Positions 53,453 to 64,000 of a stretch of 64,000 nt of DNA are shown piece after piece. Source of the stretch: Dichetophora obliterata (Eukaryota; Arthropoda; Insecta; Diptera; Sciomyzidae); contig OY986438.1 in NCBI GenBank assembly GCA_963920525.1, positions 125,246,920 through 125,310,919 on the forward strand, given 5' to 3'. Made by a program: the position numbers and the translations under genes. The first letter of the stretch is position 1; every line of letters begins with the position of its first letter. The notes beneath the pieces are model-generated. The model searched no databases and had not been told where the DNA came from. It worked only from the letters and a program-made list of their open reading frames with translations.

Positions 53453-54179
53453 AAAGTTTTTTCAGTATATAAATGTAATTTTTTTTTGCTTTACTGTTAT
53501 CATCACTACCATCATATACAATTGCCGATGTTAAGGGCAGTGATACCAATTGTTAATGTATCACGTTTGATCCGATAAATAACAATACATTTTTGCACTA
53601 TTGTTGTTTAGAAGACTCAACTCATAACACAGACTTTAACAAGTAAACGCAACTTCAGTATATGACTTCTTAAGTTTTTTAGAACATATGAAAGTGATTC
53701 AATGAAATAATTGCTTAAATGCATTAATTTTTATTCATATGCCGGAGCTCTGAGGGGGTTTGAACCACCAAAACATCTCGCTTGTCTACGGCTCTGACTA
53801 ATACTAATACCAAAAAAATTATAAACAGAATTTTTTTTTTTTTGACAATCTTATCGTATTCTGTTTGTGTTTTGTTGTACACAATTTCAATTTGCAAACA
53901 AATTTCGTGTTCGAATTTTAAAATATTTCAAAAATGGATGTGTTTAAATAAAGATGAATGACTAAAAGAAGGGACTTTAATAACTTAAAATAATAAAAAT
54001 CTACTGAAATTCAGATACGATGTGGCAAATAAGAGAAATTATGTCAGTTATAGACTGGGAAAAGTATAAAAAGCTATTGAATCCGACATCAAACTTTTTT
54101 CAATCGTTGTAAAACCAAGGATTTATGCAGCACGAGTTAATTTGGTCTGAAGTGGATCTCCATTTATATTTTGATATTA

Positions 54180-54583
54180 GGAGGCATCCATTAATTACGT
54201 GAGCCGTTAGGGGGCGGGGGGTTAAGCCGAATCTCACTCACTCTCACGTGGGGGTTTTCGCAAAGATGACGTCATTTTTTATCCGCAAGAAACAGTGTGG
54301 AATTATGAGATAACTGGTTAAAATGAGTAAAACGTATTTCTCTACTAAAATATGACAAATTTTTTCACAATAATATTTATATTTATATTTAATATTTATA
54401 TGAATAAATGCAATACAATGACGCATAGATTAACACATTTACATTGAAAACACGCATTTTGAACAAACTCACGTGAGATTAGAGGGGGAGCAGGGGGTCA
54501 AGCCAAATCTCACGATATCTCACTAGGGGGGAGGGTTGTCAAGAAATCTCAAAAATCACCTCACGTAATTAACGGACGCTCCC
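54180..54583. mobile_element. TTA-flanked MITE (PIF/Harbinger-like)
   Basis: The left end GGAGGCATCCATTAATTACG and the right end on the opposite strand GGGAGCGTCCGTTAATTACG match, with TTA at 54177-54179 and 54584-54586. Inverted internal blocks around aagccgaatctcac and cacgtgagatt continue inward. Confidence 0.85.
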
Positions 54584-54625
54584 TTAATGATAGACCAGTG
54601 CTTTAGTTTTGCCTAAGCTAGTTTA

Positions 54626-55633
54626 GGGGTCGTCCATAAACTACGTTACTGATTTTCCGGTTTTTTTACCTCCCCCCCTCCGTTACTTTTCGTAGTGCTT
54701 TTCAAAACCCCTCCCCCCCCCTCCATAAAGTAACGTGACATATGAAATTAATTCATTCGAATGATTATATATTTGACTAGCTCTGACAATTTTCACTGGT
54801 ATTAGTGACTAGTATGACTAGATACATTAAAGGAACAATTGGAAAAAAATCAATAATTAATATCTGTAAAAGCTTTCCATCTGCGATCCAAGATTCGATG
54901 CTCTCAATCACTGGGATAGAAGAAGCTGGTAGCTTTGTTGGGGATTCTTCAAAATAGAATTTTTCATCGGATTCTATGTCGACCCATTCTGGTGAATCCT
55001 CATTTCTAACGCAAAGAAATTCACCTGGTCTTTGACAGAGTACCTTTAAAGGCTGCACCCGAGCTGCACCAAGTTCTGTGTTTTTGTGTAAATGCTTTCT
55101 GAAAATTGATTTATTTAAATAGTATTTATTATTCCGATTTATTGTAAACGATATAATACAAACTTATGGCAATTCATAGAAGTTTTAAAAACGAAATACA
55201 AGCCGCAGGTAGGACATGACCTTGAACCGATTTCTTCTTTCTGAGAAGGACAGTACATGTCATACGGTATCTCCTTTGATCAAGAACATTCAGGCCTTAA
55301 CGTCAAAGCCTGTCGCAAAAGCAAAGACCCAAATTTTTCAGACGTGTGCTGAGATGGTGAAGGAATACCAAAAGGTTCCTGTGTCGAGGGAAAAGGTGGT
55401 GGAAGAAATCGTTGAAACAAAAGTTAACCATCAATTTAGACGATCAAACATAAACATGTAATGTTAAAAATTTTTGAAATGATTGTGTTATTAATTAGAG
55501 GTTTTTCGTCGATTTTTTTAATTTTTGGTAACGTTACAATATCTAAACACCTCCCCCCTACCGTTTCTTATCGTAGTGCACTTCAAAACCCCTCCCCCCC
55601 CCTAAATTGGTAACGTAGTTTATGGACGACCCC
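54626..55633. mobile_element. TTA-flanked element with GGGGTCGTCCATAAAC ends and protein-like interior
   Basis: Perfect 16-base ends GGGGTCGTCCATAAAC, and similarity continuing to ctacgttac and ctccccccctccgtt, are flanked by TTA (54623-54625 and 55634-55636). The interior carries two protein-like frames: minus 55058-54777 (PGEFLCVRNEDSPEWVDIES, SIPVIESIESWIADGK) and plus 55216-55461 (acidic/basic, ending VVEEIVETKVNHQFRRSNIN). I recognise neither, and I see no DDE transposase core. Confidence 0.8.
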
Positions 55634-55849
55634 TTAAATGTATTAAAATCGACTGCATTAATTGCTACAATACAACTACGACATACATATAGATATTATT
55701 ATTACTGGGTTTTTTTTTTCTTTTCTTTATTTGTTAATAAAAAATATGTAGTCAGAATCAAGGATGGGCTATTTTTCTCACATTGTCTTTGTGTCATGTT
55801 TTTAATCATAATTTTTTTTATATACATATTTATTGTATTGTAGCATATA

Positions 55850-57069
55850 TAGTTCTGTGGATGTATACTTCCATTACGAGACCTATTTTCTTATATGTTG
55901 CACCAATATGGTGGAGTAAGACGATAAAAAAAGCTCAAACTAAGCTCAGCAAGTTGCAACGACTAGCTTGTTTCTATATCAAACGAGCGATGCGTACTGC
56001 TTCAACTGCTGCTTAGAAATGTTCCTTGGTATACCACCATTACATATTCTTGTCAAGAAAGAAGATCTGCTCTTCACAGTCAGGCTCATCATTGACAACA
56101 ATTTGTATATACCAAGTAACACTCACCCAGCGTTATTATACGAAATAACTAAGGACGAGAATCTAAGGTTATTACCCTGTAATCTCTGCCTCTTAAAATA
56201 CAACTTCTGCAAAAACTTTCAAGTCTCTTCCCAAACAGAACCATATTGGAAACAGAAAGGCCACGGTTTACTGGTGACTCTCAAGCCTGGTATACTGATG
56301 GCTCAAAGACAAATAAAGGCGTGGGAGCTGGCGTTTTTGGCTCAAGGCAGGGAAAATCTATATATGCCAGCATGGGTACAGGTAACTCAGTCTTTCAAGC
56401 TGAAGTCCATGCAATTGGGATCTGCTTAAGAGAGTATGTAAACAGTCCCACTAGAAACAAAAAAATTTTCATTCACTCTGACAGCAAAGGTGCTCTACTT
56501 ACACTTAGCGCATATAAAATCACATCCAAACTCGTTTGGGATTGCCTACAGCTGCTTATCAAGGTTTCAACCCATAACAGAGTCCAACTCATTTGGGTAC
56601 CAGACCATAGCGGCTATTTAGGAAACGAGATTGCGGACAAACTAGCCAGGAAAGGAGCCAGGAGTAAGTTCCTTCATAGGCCCAAAACCATTATGTGGGC
56701 TACATTGGGTGCTTTGTGCCATAACATTAATATGTGGCTTAACAGAGAGGCACTTCATTACTGGAAGGAAACCGAAGGTAAAAGACTTGCAAATTATTCA
56801 TGCCAACCACTTCGCTCCAAAAAACGAAACAATTCCTTACTCTAAGTGGAACTTCTACCAGACTTGTCCCAGGTTTCTTAACTGGACATTGCAAGGTAAA
56901 TAAGCACTTATCAATCATGGGTATAGTCCAGGAAAATCTGTGTAGATTATGTAACGAAGATAAAAAAACAGCAGAGCACATTTTGTGTCGCTGTAACTGT
57001 CTAATTAGGATCCGATTTCGCTACTTTACATTATACATTATATCTAGAACCGCACCAAATAGCGGATAG
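55850..57069 (+). pseudogene. Non-LTR retrotransposon 3' part: RT end, RNase H, zinc knuckle
   Basis: In successive frames the plus strand reads RPIFLYVAPIWWSKTIKKAQ (end of RT, 55880), LEMFLGIPPLHILVKKEDLL (56012), then an RNase H domain from 56250. All four RNase H acidic residues are visible: Asp in YTDGS, Glu in AEVHAI, Asp in HSDSKGAL and Asp in NEIADKLAR. The tail holds a knuckle, LCRLCNEDKKTAEHILCRCN, near 56937. Frameshifts near 56010, 56245, 56820 and 56905 make it a pseudogene. An RNase H after RT occurs in the I, Loner and some Jockey-related clades. Confidence 0.85.
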
Positions 57070-58868
57070 TTCACCCAACGACATCGCTCTGTTCCTAACG
57101 AACTTAACGATTAAGGATGAACTGTAACTTATAGAGGTTTGTTTCAATAGCCCCTTGAAGCCACAGTAACTAGGTGACTACCTGCGTCCTCACTTCACTA
57201 TATATCTAGTTTTGTATAGTTTTGGTTATTTCACCTTTTATTTCACTATAATTTGTATGGGAATGGAATGGCAACAAAAGACTTACACTGTACCATTGAG
57301 ACTTACCATTGAGATTTTCGATCCAATACTAAGACAAAAATCTCAATGGTTTGGCTGTTATAGGCCAAAATATCAAAAAAAAAAAAAAACATGACAAAAG
57401 TCTGAGAAAAAAATGCACGTCAAAATCTGGAAGCTCGATTTTCACCGTAGACGTATGGTCTAGTGGACTTTTTTGCTCAGTACAATCCCAAGAATCAGAA
57501 ACGCGAAGCGCCCATTAACACTTTTTTCCTTCCATACTAATCGCCCACTCTAGTGTGAGTGCTTAAATAGCAAAAAATCAGGAAGGTACAAGAAAATATA
57601 GAAAGACTGGGAAAATTGAAGTTGCGCTCATGGTAAGAAATTTTAGAGAGTATTTATATTACAAATATGAGGATGTAGTAGGCAAAAATTTTTTCAATTA
57701 CGAACTACATAAAAATCAAAAAACGAAATAAATTTCAATTTGGGCTAATTCAGGCTGTTTAAAGAATATAAAATTTAACTTATAATATTAATATACTGCG
57801 AAAGTTTCGAGCCTATAAAAGAAATATTAAAACCCAAAACCAGAAAATTCTGAACTTAAGGATAGAGAAGTGTTTAGAGACCTGCTTACAATTTGTTAAA
57901 AACCATCAATATTTGTTTGGTATTCTCTATACGTAATTTTTACACGCTCAAAAATCTTGGACTAAATTCTTATACTGCGTGCAGTAAACTTATGATTGTT
58001 GCTTCGAGGAAACCTTTGCGAAGCACTTTATTTAGGTTATCTGTCTTACCATTTTTAACTTATGGCAACAAGTCTTATCGAAGCTAGTTTTATGAAACTC
58101 ATAACTCGCTTTTAACAGCAAGTGTTGTAGAGGCTGTTTGACGCATAAATGGAGTACGATGGTGACTGCTTGCAAAAACAAGAATTATCCAGGGACTACG
58201 CTGTTAAAATCAGCGCCGCCATTTTTTGTCATATTAGAGTGAATATTCATCGTGTGCATACGTAAAATAAATGCGGTTATAAATTATATAAAAAATTAAA
58301 ACAAAATATATAAAATATTATGATTTCTATTGCATTAACCCGAATCACCCTGAGTAATTTTTTTTAAATTTTCAGAATGACCTGTTAATACAAATACAAA
58401 ATGGTTTAAACTAAAATGAGAACATTTTAAGTGTTTCTGTTTCCATTTCCATATGGCAACGACAGGGTGTTTCTGGTTAAACTGTGGTGAGTTAGTTTTT
58501 AGTCACATTCCACTGCCTTTACAAATATGTCTTGAACCGGCTTAACGCAAACTGATTAGCCAAAGGAAAGTTCAGTGCTTCCACCAAAAAATTGCCTTTC
58601 TTTTACCAATGGGTGCTTAGATGCGATGTGAATTATATAGAAATGCAATTGCATTTTTTTCGGAAAATAATGGACACCAAAAAACGAGCAAGCTACTTTC
58701 AAGCGTTAGAAATATCACCGCAAGGAAAAAGCTCAAAGCAGATAAGGAGGGGATTAAGAGTAAAAAAGGAGATGGTGAAATGGCGGGGAAAGATTCTCAA
58801 TCGAATGCATCGATTTGTGAAACAAGTTATACCGATGTTTTATTATTGGATGCTCTGTGAATACATAT
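57070..58868. other. Gene-free stretch with one small hairpin
   Basis: A hairpin with 14-base arms (accattgagatttt and its complement) lies at 57305-57350. The region otherwise shows no recognised gene. A lysine-rich open frame at 58592-58860 has no known motif. Confidence 0.4.
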
Positions 58869-58870
58869 TA

Positions 58871-59839
58871 GGGCGGGTCGATTTATTTTTCGACAATTTC
58901 CCTATGATTTCCGTATTCTAAGGGTTATTCCATGAAAATTTGCCAAAGGAACCATACCTCTATCGTTAAAATCGCGTCTCCTACTTTTTGTTGGTAGATT
59001 TTTTCCCAAATTGACGTTCGTATGAAATATTACCAACACGTTCACATCCATAACTCAAAAACTATCGATCGGGTTTAATCGGAAAGGTGCGCTCATTTTG
59101 ATCAATTTACAAAACAAAATTTCCAACATTGGTCCAACGGTTCAAAAGTTACGGGCATTTTTGTCCAAATTTTGGAGCATTTTTCCATTTTTTTCATGAT
59201 TTTGTCCAAGAATATTACTTTCATGGCCCTTTTTTTTGCTCAATTTTTTTGACTTACGAAGCTTACGAACCTTACGTTACGACTGGACTGATTTGCGCTT
59301 TACATTATTGGCATATTTTTTTTATTGGCATTTAAAGCAAACAAGACTTACAGAAAAAATAATGTTTTTTTTCACATTTTGTCTTTTACTACACTCAAAT
59401 TGAATATTTTTTTTGATAATAGGTTGATAGATACTTAATTATCTCTTAATTTGAATTTTTGTAGAAAAAAAAAATAAAAAGGGAAAAAATCAAAAAGATG
59501 GTTTTATGTGTTATTTTGTTTTAGCAATATCGCATGAATTAATCAACCGAATTCGATAAATTTGGGCTTAAACTCTTCGTTTTGAATTGTAAATTGAATT
59601 AAATAATGGATTGAGCCAAAAAAATGGGCATGAAAGTAATGTTCTTGGACAAAATCATGAAAAAAATGGAAAAATGGTCCAAAATTTGGACAAAAATGCC
59701 CGTAACTTTTGAACTTTTTACCAACAAAAAGTAGGGGACTCGATTTTAACGATAGAGGTATGGTTCCTTCGGCAAATTTTCATGGAATAAATCATAGGAA
59801 AATTGGTGAATTTTTCACTCCCTACAAATAGACCCGCCC
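58871..59839. mobile_element. TIR element 1 of a four-element chain (GGGCGGGTC ends)
   Basis: GGGCGGGTC at 58871 and GACCCGCCC ending at 59839 are flanked by TA. Inverted similarity extends through the blocks gaaccatacctctatcgtta (58948) and its complement near 59755. No transposase. Confidence 0.85.
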
Positions 59840-59861
59840 TAATACATATGTATATATATTA

Positions 59862-60166
59862 GGGCGGGTCAAATTCTGGCTCAGCGAAATTCGTAAAATA
59901 CATGTAATTTCAAGACTTTTTCTCCACTACAGCATATAAAAATTCTGAAAAAAAGCTGTGCGGACTTTCGTAAATAGATTCATACACATACATTCATACA
60001 TTCATATTTTATAATTGAGAACAAAATCTATCTACGAAAGTCCGCACAGCTTTTTTTCAGAATTTGTATATGCTGTAGTGGAGAAAAAGTCTTGAAATTA
60101 CATGTATTTTACGAATTTCGCTGAGCCAGACCTCCAAAAAATTCGTCCATACAAATTGACCCGCCC
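59862..60166. mobile_element. TIR element 2 of the chain, near-perfect long hairpin
   Basis: It has the same GGGCGGGTC/GACCCGCCC termini as element 1, with TA flanks, but a different interior. The arms of about 135 bases pair almost throughout, for example agctgtgcggactttcgta at 59956 with its complement at 60030. Only about 40 bases of spacer separate them. Confidence 0.85.
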
Positions 60167-60193
60167 TAATATATATATATATATATATATTTA

Positions 60194-61516
60194 GGCGCCT
60201 CACTCTCTATGGAGGAAAAAAAAGTTGTTTGGGTCACCCCCTCAAAATAAACTTTGGTTAATGCTATGATGATTCCCCAAATATTTCGGCTCTAGCGATA
60301 GCCGTCAGCTACCTAGAATGGTTCGAAAAAAACCTTAAAAATTTCGTTTTGTTTGAATACCTTTTTTGCTATTATATTTTTAGTAAAAAAAGTTGTCACA
60401 AATAGTGTAAATCGAAGAATGACAGAGTTCTTCATCAAAAGTTTTTGAAAATTTGCCCTAACACAGAAGATGTGAAGTTTTTTGCAGTGATTTTTTGAAT
60501 ATTTTTTTGGAAATTTTTAGTAAAATATGCATAACTCCTCCATATCTTGCCTGATTTTCCATTTCGAGGTATCATTGGAAAGATGCTGACTGCTGCTTTT
60601 AATTCATGTCACTAATTTATCCTTTAAAGCCTTTTTTTATGATGTCGAATATTAGCTTCATTGACTGCATTTTTTCAAAGTTTTTGATATAACTGGAATT
60701 TGTGCTCTTCTCCATATGCTTAGAACATCATTGAGTGCTTTTTGAAATAATTTGGATGAACCGGTCTTATTATTATTTTTTTTCGCGCAAAAATTATATA
60801 TGCTGTATCACATCGATTTTGATTGGTAATTGGTTTGTATTTAACTCGCGGAAAACGAACTACATTTTCTTCTTTAGTAATATATTTTTAAATAAAATAT
60901 TTCATTGAACAACTCATAGTAAAATAATATAATATTACTCTATATCAAACTAGAATGTCAAGAAAAAGGTCATGTGACTACTTCCATTAAAAAAATGATT
61001 CTCTATCTCAACGCTATTTCACTTTAATGTTGCTATGTTTAATCTGAAATTTGAAAATATTCAGTCAATGAAGCTAATATCTGACATCATAAAAAAGGCT
61101 TCAAAGGATAAATTAGTGACAGGAATAAAAAGCAGCAGTCAGCACCTTTTGAATGATACCTCGGAATGGAAAATCAGGCAAGAGATGGAGGAGTTATACA
61201 TATTTTACTAAAAATTGTCAAAAAAAAATATTCAAAAAATCACTGCAAAAAACTTCTGTGTTAGGGCAAATTTTCAAAAGAACTCTGTCATTCTTCGATT
61301 TACACTATTTGTGACAACTTTTTTTACTAAACATATCATGGCAAAAAAATTATCCATACAAAACGAGATTTTTAGAGGTTTTTTTGAATCATTCTAGGTA
61401 GCTGACGGCTATCGCTAGAGCTGAAATATTTTGGGAATCATCATAACATTAACCAAAGATTGTTTTGAGGGGGTGACCCGGACAACTTTGTTTTCTTCCA
61501 TAGAGAGTGAGGCGCC
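60194..61516. mobile_element. TIR element 3 of the chain, Harbinger-like, about 490 bp arms
   Basis: The ends GGCGCCTCACTCTCTATGGA are exactly inverted at the other end (tccatagagagtgaggcgcc), with TTA at 60191-60193 and 61517-61519. The arms run about 60194-60690 and 61030-61516 with high similarity, for example ctagcgatagccgtcagcta. The centre of about 340 bp is non-coding. Related to the element at 39760-40426. Confidence 0.9.
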
Positions 61517-61531
61517 TTAAAATACATATTA

Positions 61532-63440
61532 GGGAGGATTAATTCGTTCGACACAAAAGTTTTCTTCCTTGCTCCACTCATTTTCGTATTCTCCGTTAAC
61601 TTCTATGAAGAAAACTTCTGGGACCATATTGGTACGGTTAATTTGGCTTCCGCAATTTTTCGTTTAAAGATTTTTATACCTGAATTCTTAAGCTACTTAT
61701 ACATTTCATATCATTTATTACAAATTTTTTTTTAATTTTACCTCCAATAAATGAATTTAAGGGTTTTTGGGCATGAGAAACCCAGATCTGGTGTTTATTT
61801 TTGCCTAAAAAAATCACCATAGGGCGCACAATGGATTGTATAGTACAAGAAAAATGAGAAATATTACCATGTAGACTTTTATGATTGTTTTTGATGTCTT
61901 AGGTTTAAATAGATAAAAATATTTTCATAAATTTTGGAAAAGTAGGTGTGGCACTTCAAATATACCTTAAGATATTAGGTGCTTTATCTTGGAAACAGGT
62001 TAAACTAAGTTAACGGAATTATAGGAAGACGTGTAATGCGATTTTTTTTTTTAAAGACCACATATAATGGCATTAAAGTTAAACTTACGGGATGCCATTG
62101 TTCAAACAGAAGAATCGTAACAAAAATATTTCTCTGATTGAGACTCTTTATCTTAAGTCAGACTTAAAATTAAATGCTTACAATAATACTTTTTATACTT
62201 TTATGCTAAAAAAAATTGATTATAAAATAAAGTCAATGAAATACCGGTTGGTGACGTCAACCTTTTATGCGACGCAATGATGGTATAGGGAACACGCGGT
62301 GGTGCAGTTATTCTTTTTCGCTATCATTTTGATGAATTTTTGCTAAGATCGGTCAATCTTTGTATGTACCTCCCATACAAAATCAAGTAAAATATTAATA
62401 TAGGTCCAAACGAGGTACCCACACGTATCAACCGATTTCGATTATTTTCAGTACACATCTATAACTCTATTTGACTACCCTTCTGACGAATTTTTGTTAA
62501 GATTGGCCAACTTTTGTATGTACCTCCCATTCAAGGTAAAGGTGGCTGAGCCGATAGACGACTCGTACACTTAGGCCAGTGCAGGCCCGTTGTGATCCTC
62601 CCATTCAAAATCAAGTTAAATATAAATATAAGTCCAAAGAAGGTACCCCTAGGATCTTACCGATTTCGACCATTTTTAAAACGTTTTTTAACTGGCTAAT
62701 ACTAATTAAGCATACAAAATTTCATTATCATAGAAGGACTCCTTCTATTTTTGTCTATCGCTTATATGGAAACAGTTCACTGTGTGGAGTTTTCGTTTAT
62801 CAAAAATATGTTAAATGTGTTTGCCCCTTTTTGGAAATTCTGCCCTCTTCAGAAAAAAAATAGTGAACTTTAAAATTGAATCGTGTTCTTTTCTCAAAAA
62901 TGTTGAACTCAAAAGTAGAAAAAAATTCAAAATTCTCAAAGATGGTAGAAAGAGGGCAGAAATAATGCAACATTTTTTCGAGAAACGAAAATGTCACTGG
63001 TCTAACCTGTCTGAAAGATATAGCACTATACATGTTTTAGGTGTATGGGAGGTGCTACGCCTACTTATCCAAAATTTCTGAAAATATTTTTATCTTTTTT
63101 ACAGCTCAGACATCAAAAGCAATCATAAAAGTCTACAATATAATGTTTCTTGATTACCTTGTATTAAACGATCCACTGAGCGCCCTCTGGTGACTGGCAT
63201 AAGTAAACATCAGATTGGGATTCCTTATTCCCAAAAACTCTTAGAATCAGTTATTGGGGGTGAAATTATAAAAAATATCTAATAATGACATGAAAGACAT
63301 TCAGGTATCAAAATCTTTAAACAAAAAGTTGCGGAAGCCAAATTAACCGTACCCATATGGTCCCTAGGAGTTTTCTTCTTAGAATGTAACGTTAAATACA
63401 AAACTGAGTGAAACATAATAAAAAAAAAATTAATCCGCCC
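61532..63440. mobile_element. TIR element 4 of the chain, about 1.9 kb
   Basis: The left end GGGAGGATTAATTCG and the right end on the opposite strand GGGCGGATTAATTT are flanked by TA. Inverted arms of about 400 bp include ttaatttggcttccgcaa (61638) and its complement near 63335, and tagacttttatgattg (61873) with its complement near 63120. The centre, about 62.1-63.0 kb, holds unrelated-looking sequence with small broken frames, none recognised. Confidence 0.8.
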
Positions 63441-63442
63441 TA

Positions 63443-64000
63443 ATATATATTTTTATTATATTTTACGATTTTTAATCAGAAAAAAGTTGAAAAAAGTATA
63501 TATTACAACTTCTACCATATGTTACTTTTTTTGACCTTCGTTAAAATGCTTTGGTGAAGAGTAAGCGAGGCTCAGCTAGCTTTGCTAAGTTGCTTCTGTA
63601 ATGCTTCGCTAAGTTTCGGTAGGTTGCTTTTGACAAAGTTCGATAAGTTGCTTTTGACGTGCTTCTGACGAACCTCGATAAGTTGACACTAAAATCCTTT
63701 GTTTGGGGAAAACACCTCCCTTAAATTAATGAATAATTAAAATCGTTTTATAAAAATTTTATAAACGGCATCAACTTTTATTTCTAATCTTTTATTTCCA
63801 TTTAAAATAACGATAGAGAGAGAGAATCTTACATAGACCATTGCCAAGCTAGACGCTTTTTATATAAGAGTAATAAATACAATATATAAAATTGTAAGAA
63901 AACTTTTATCGCAATTATTTGCTGTTATATATACTGTTTCACCAAAAATAAAAATGTTAACATATTACGAGCAAAGCAGCGGAGGGTAGCTAGTTTTATA
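63443..64000. other. Gene-free end of window with a degenerate short repeat
   Basis: At 63580-63690 an imperfect repeat of about 25 bases (variants of cgataagttgcttttgac) recurs four to five times. No gene is recognised to the window end. Confidence 0.45.

Larger units (their letters stand above)
49002..53796. mobile_element. Outer hAT-like element containing three younger elements
   Basis: The left end CAGAGCCTTAGCCAGG and the right end on the opposite strand CAGAGCCGTAGACAAG agree at 13 of 16 bases. The flanking octamers acccatac (48994-49001) and actaatac (53797-53804) agree at 6 of 8. It contains a TAA-flanked element at 49135-52163 and a MITE at 53221-53452. A minus-strand frame at 53232-52987 (FVAGVCWLTPNMQMDPIVNS) may be a transposase relic but is not recognised. 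Confidence 0.5.

Noticed and set aside
58592..58921. Lysine-rich plus-strand frame before the TIR chain
   Set aside because: Two overlapping frames of similar length, no known motif and no start context; kept only as an unexplained stretch.
63800..63850. Possible first exon of Rh50 ending at a gtaagatt donor on the minus strand
   Set aside because: No Rh-like peptide can be read before the donor; the match is just a short splice-like word in AT-rich DNA.

Overview
The window looks like a piece of an insect chromosome, most likely a fly (Diptera). It is AT-rich and non-coding over most of its length, and it carries intron-split coding sequence with GT-AG junctions. Its mobile elements are animal types: CR1/Jockey-like non-LTR retrotransposons, piggyBac, mariner, hAT-like and PIF/Harbinger-like elements. 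I cannot fix the species from the sequence alone.

The only host gene I can support is an Rh-type ammonium/CO2 channel gene (Rh50-like) on the minus strand. Seven exons lie at 48293-48133, 46858-46693, 42444-42183, 32117-31927, 14327-14082, 14007-13914 and 13806-13709. They join in one frame into about 405 residues ending in a stop codon. The N-terminal exon or exons were not found, so the gene probably continues beyond 64000. One intron is about 17.6 kb and another about 10 kb. Nearly everything else from 13.8 to 48.3 kb sits inside these introns.

Layout. 1-2690: minus-strand CR1-like retrotransposon (PHD-finger ORF1, endonuclease). 2930-5042: plus-strand non-LTR reverse transcriptase broken by an insertion. 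5.4 kb: a tRNA-like SINE candidate. 6194-7059: long-TIR element with TA flanks. 7310-8290: dead reverse transcriptase. 8483-10087: decayed piggyBac with its middle inverted. 10.48-10.85 kb: inverted duplication. 13.7-14.3 kb: last three Rh50 exons. 15070-17722: nearly intact piggyBac. 18.3-21.2 kb: interrupted mariner. 23.9-27.6 kb: three nested DNA transposons. 28.5 kb: perfect hairpin MITE. 34.6-37.9 kb: AAGTC pentanucleotide array with higher-order structure. 38.0-40.4 kb: three Harbinger-like MITEs. 49.0-53.8 kb: four nested elements. 54.2-55.6 kb: two TTA-flanked elements. 55.85-57.07 kb: RNase H end of a non-LTR element. 58.87-63.44 kb: four terminal-inverted-repeat elements in a row with only 15-27 bp between them.

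Apart from Rh50 the window is a graveyard of transposons. The best-preserved is the piggyBac at 15-17.7 kb, whose transposase keeps its catalytic aspartates but appears frameshifted in the last zinc-binding domain. All element boundaries were read by eye from target-site duplications and inverted repeats; no alignment or database search was run.
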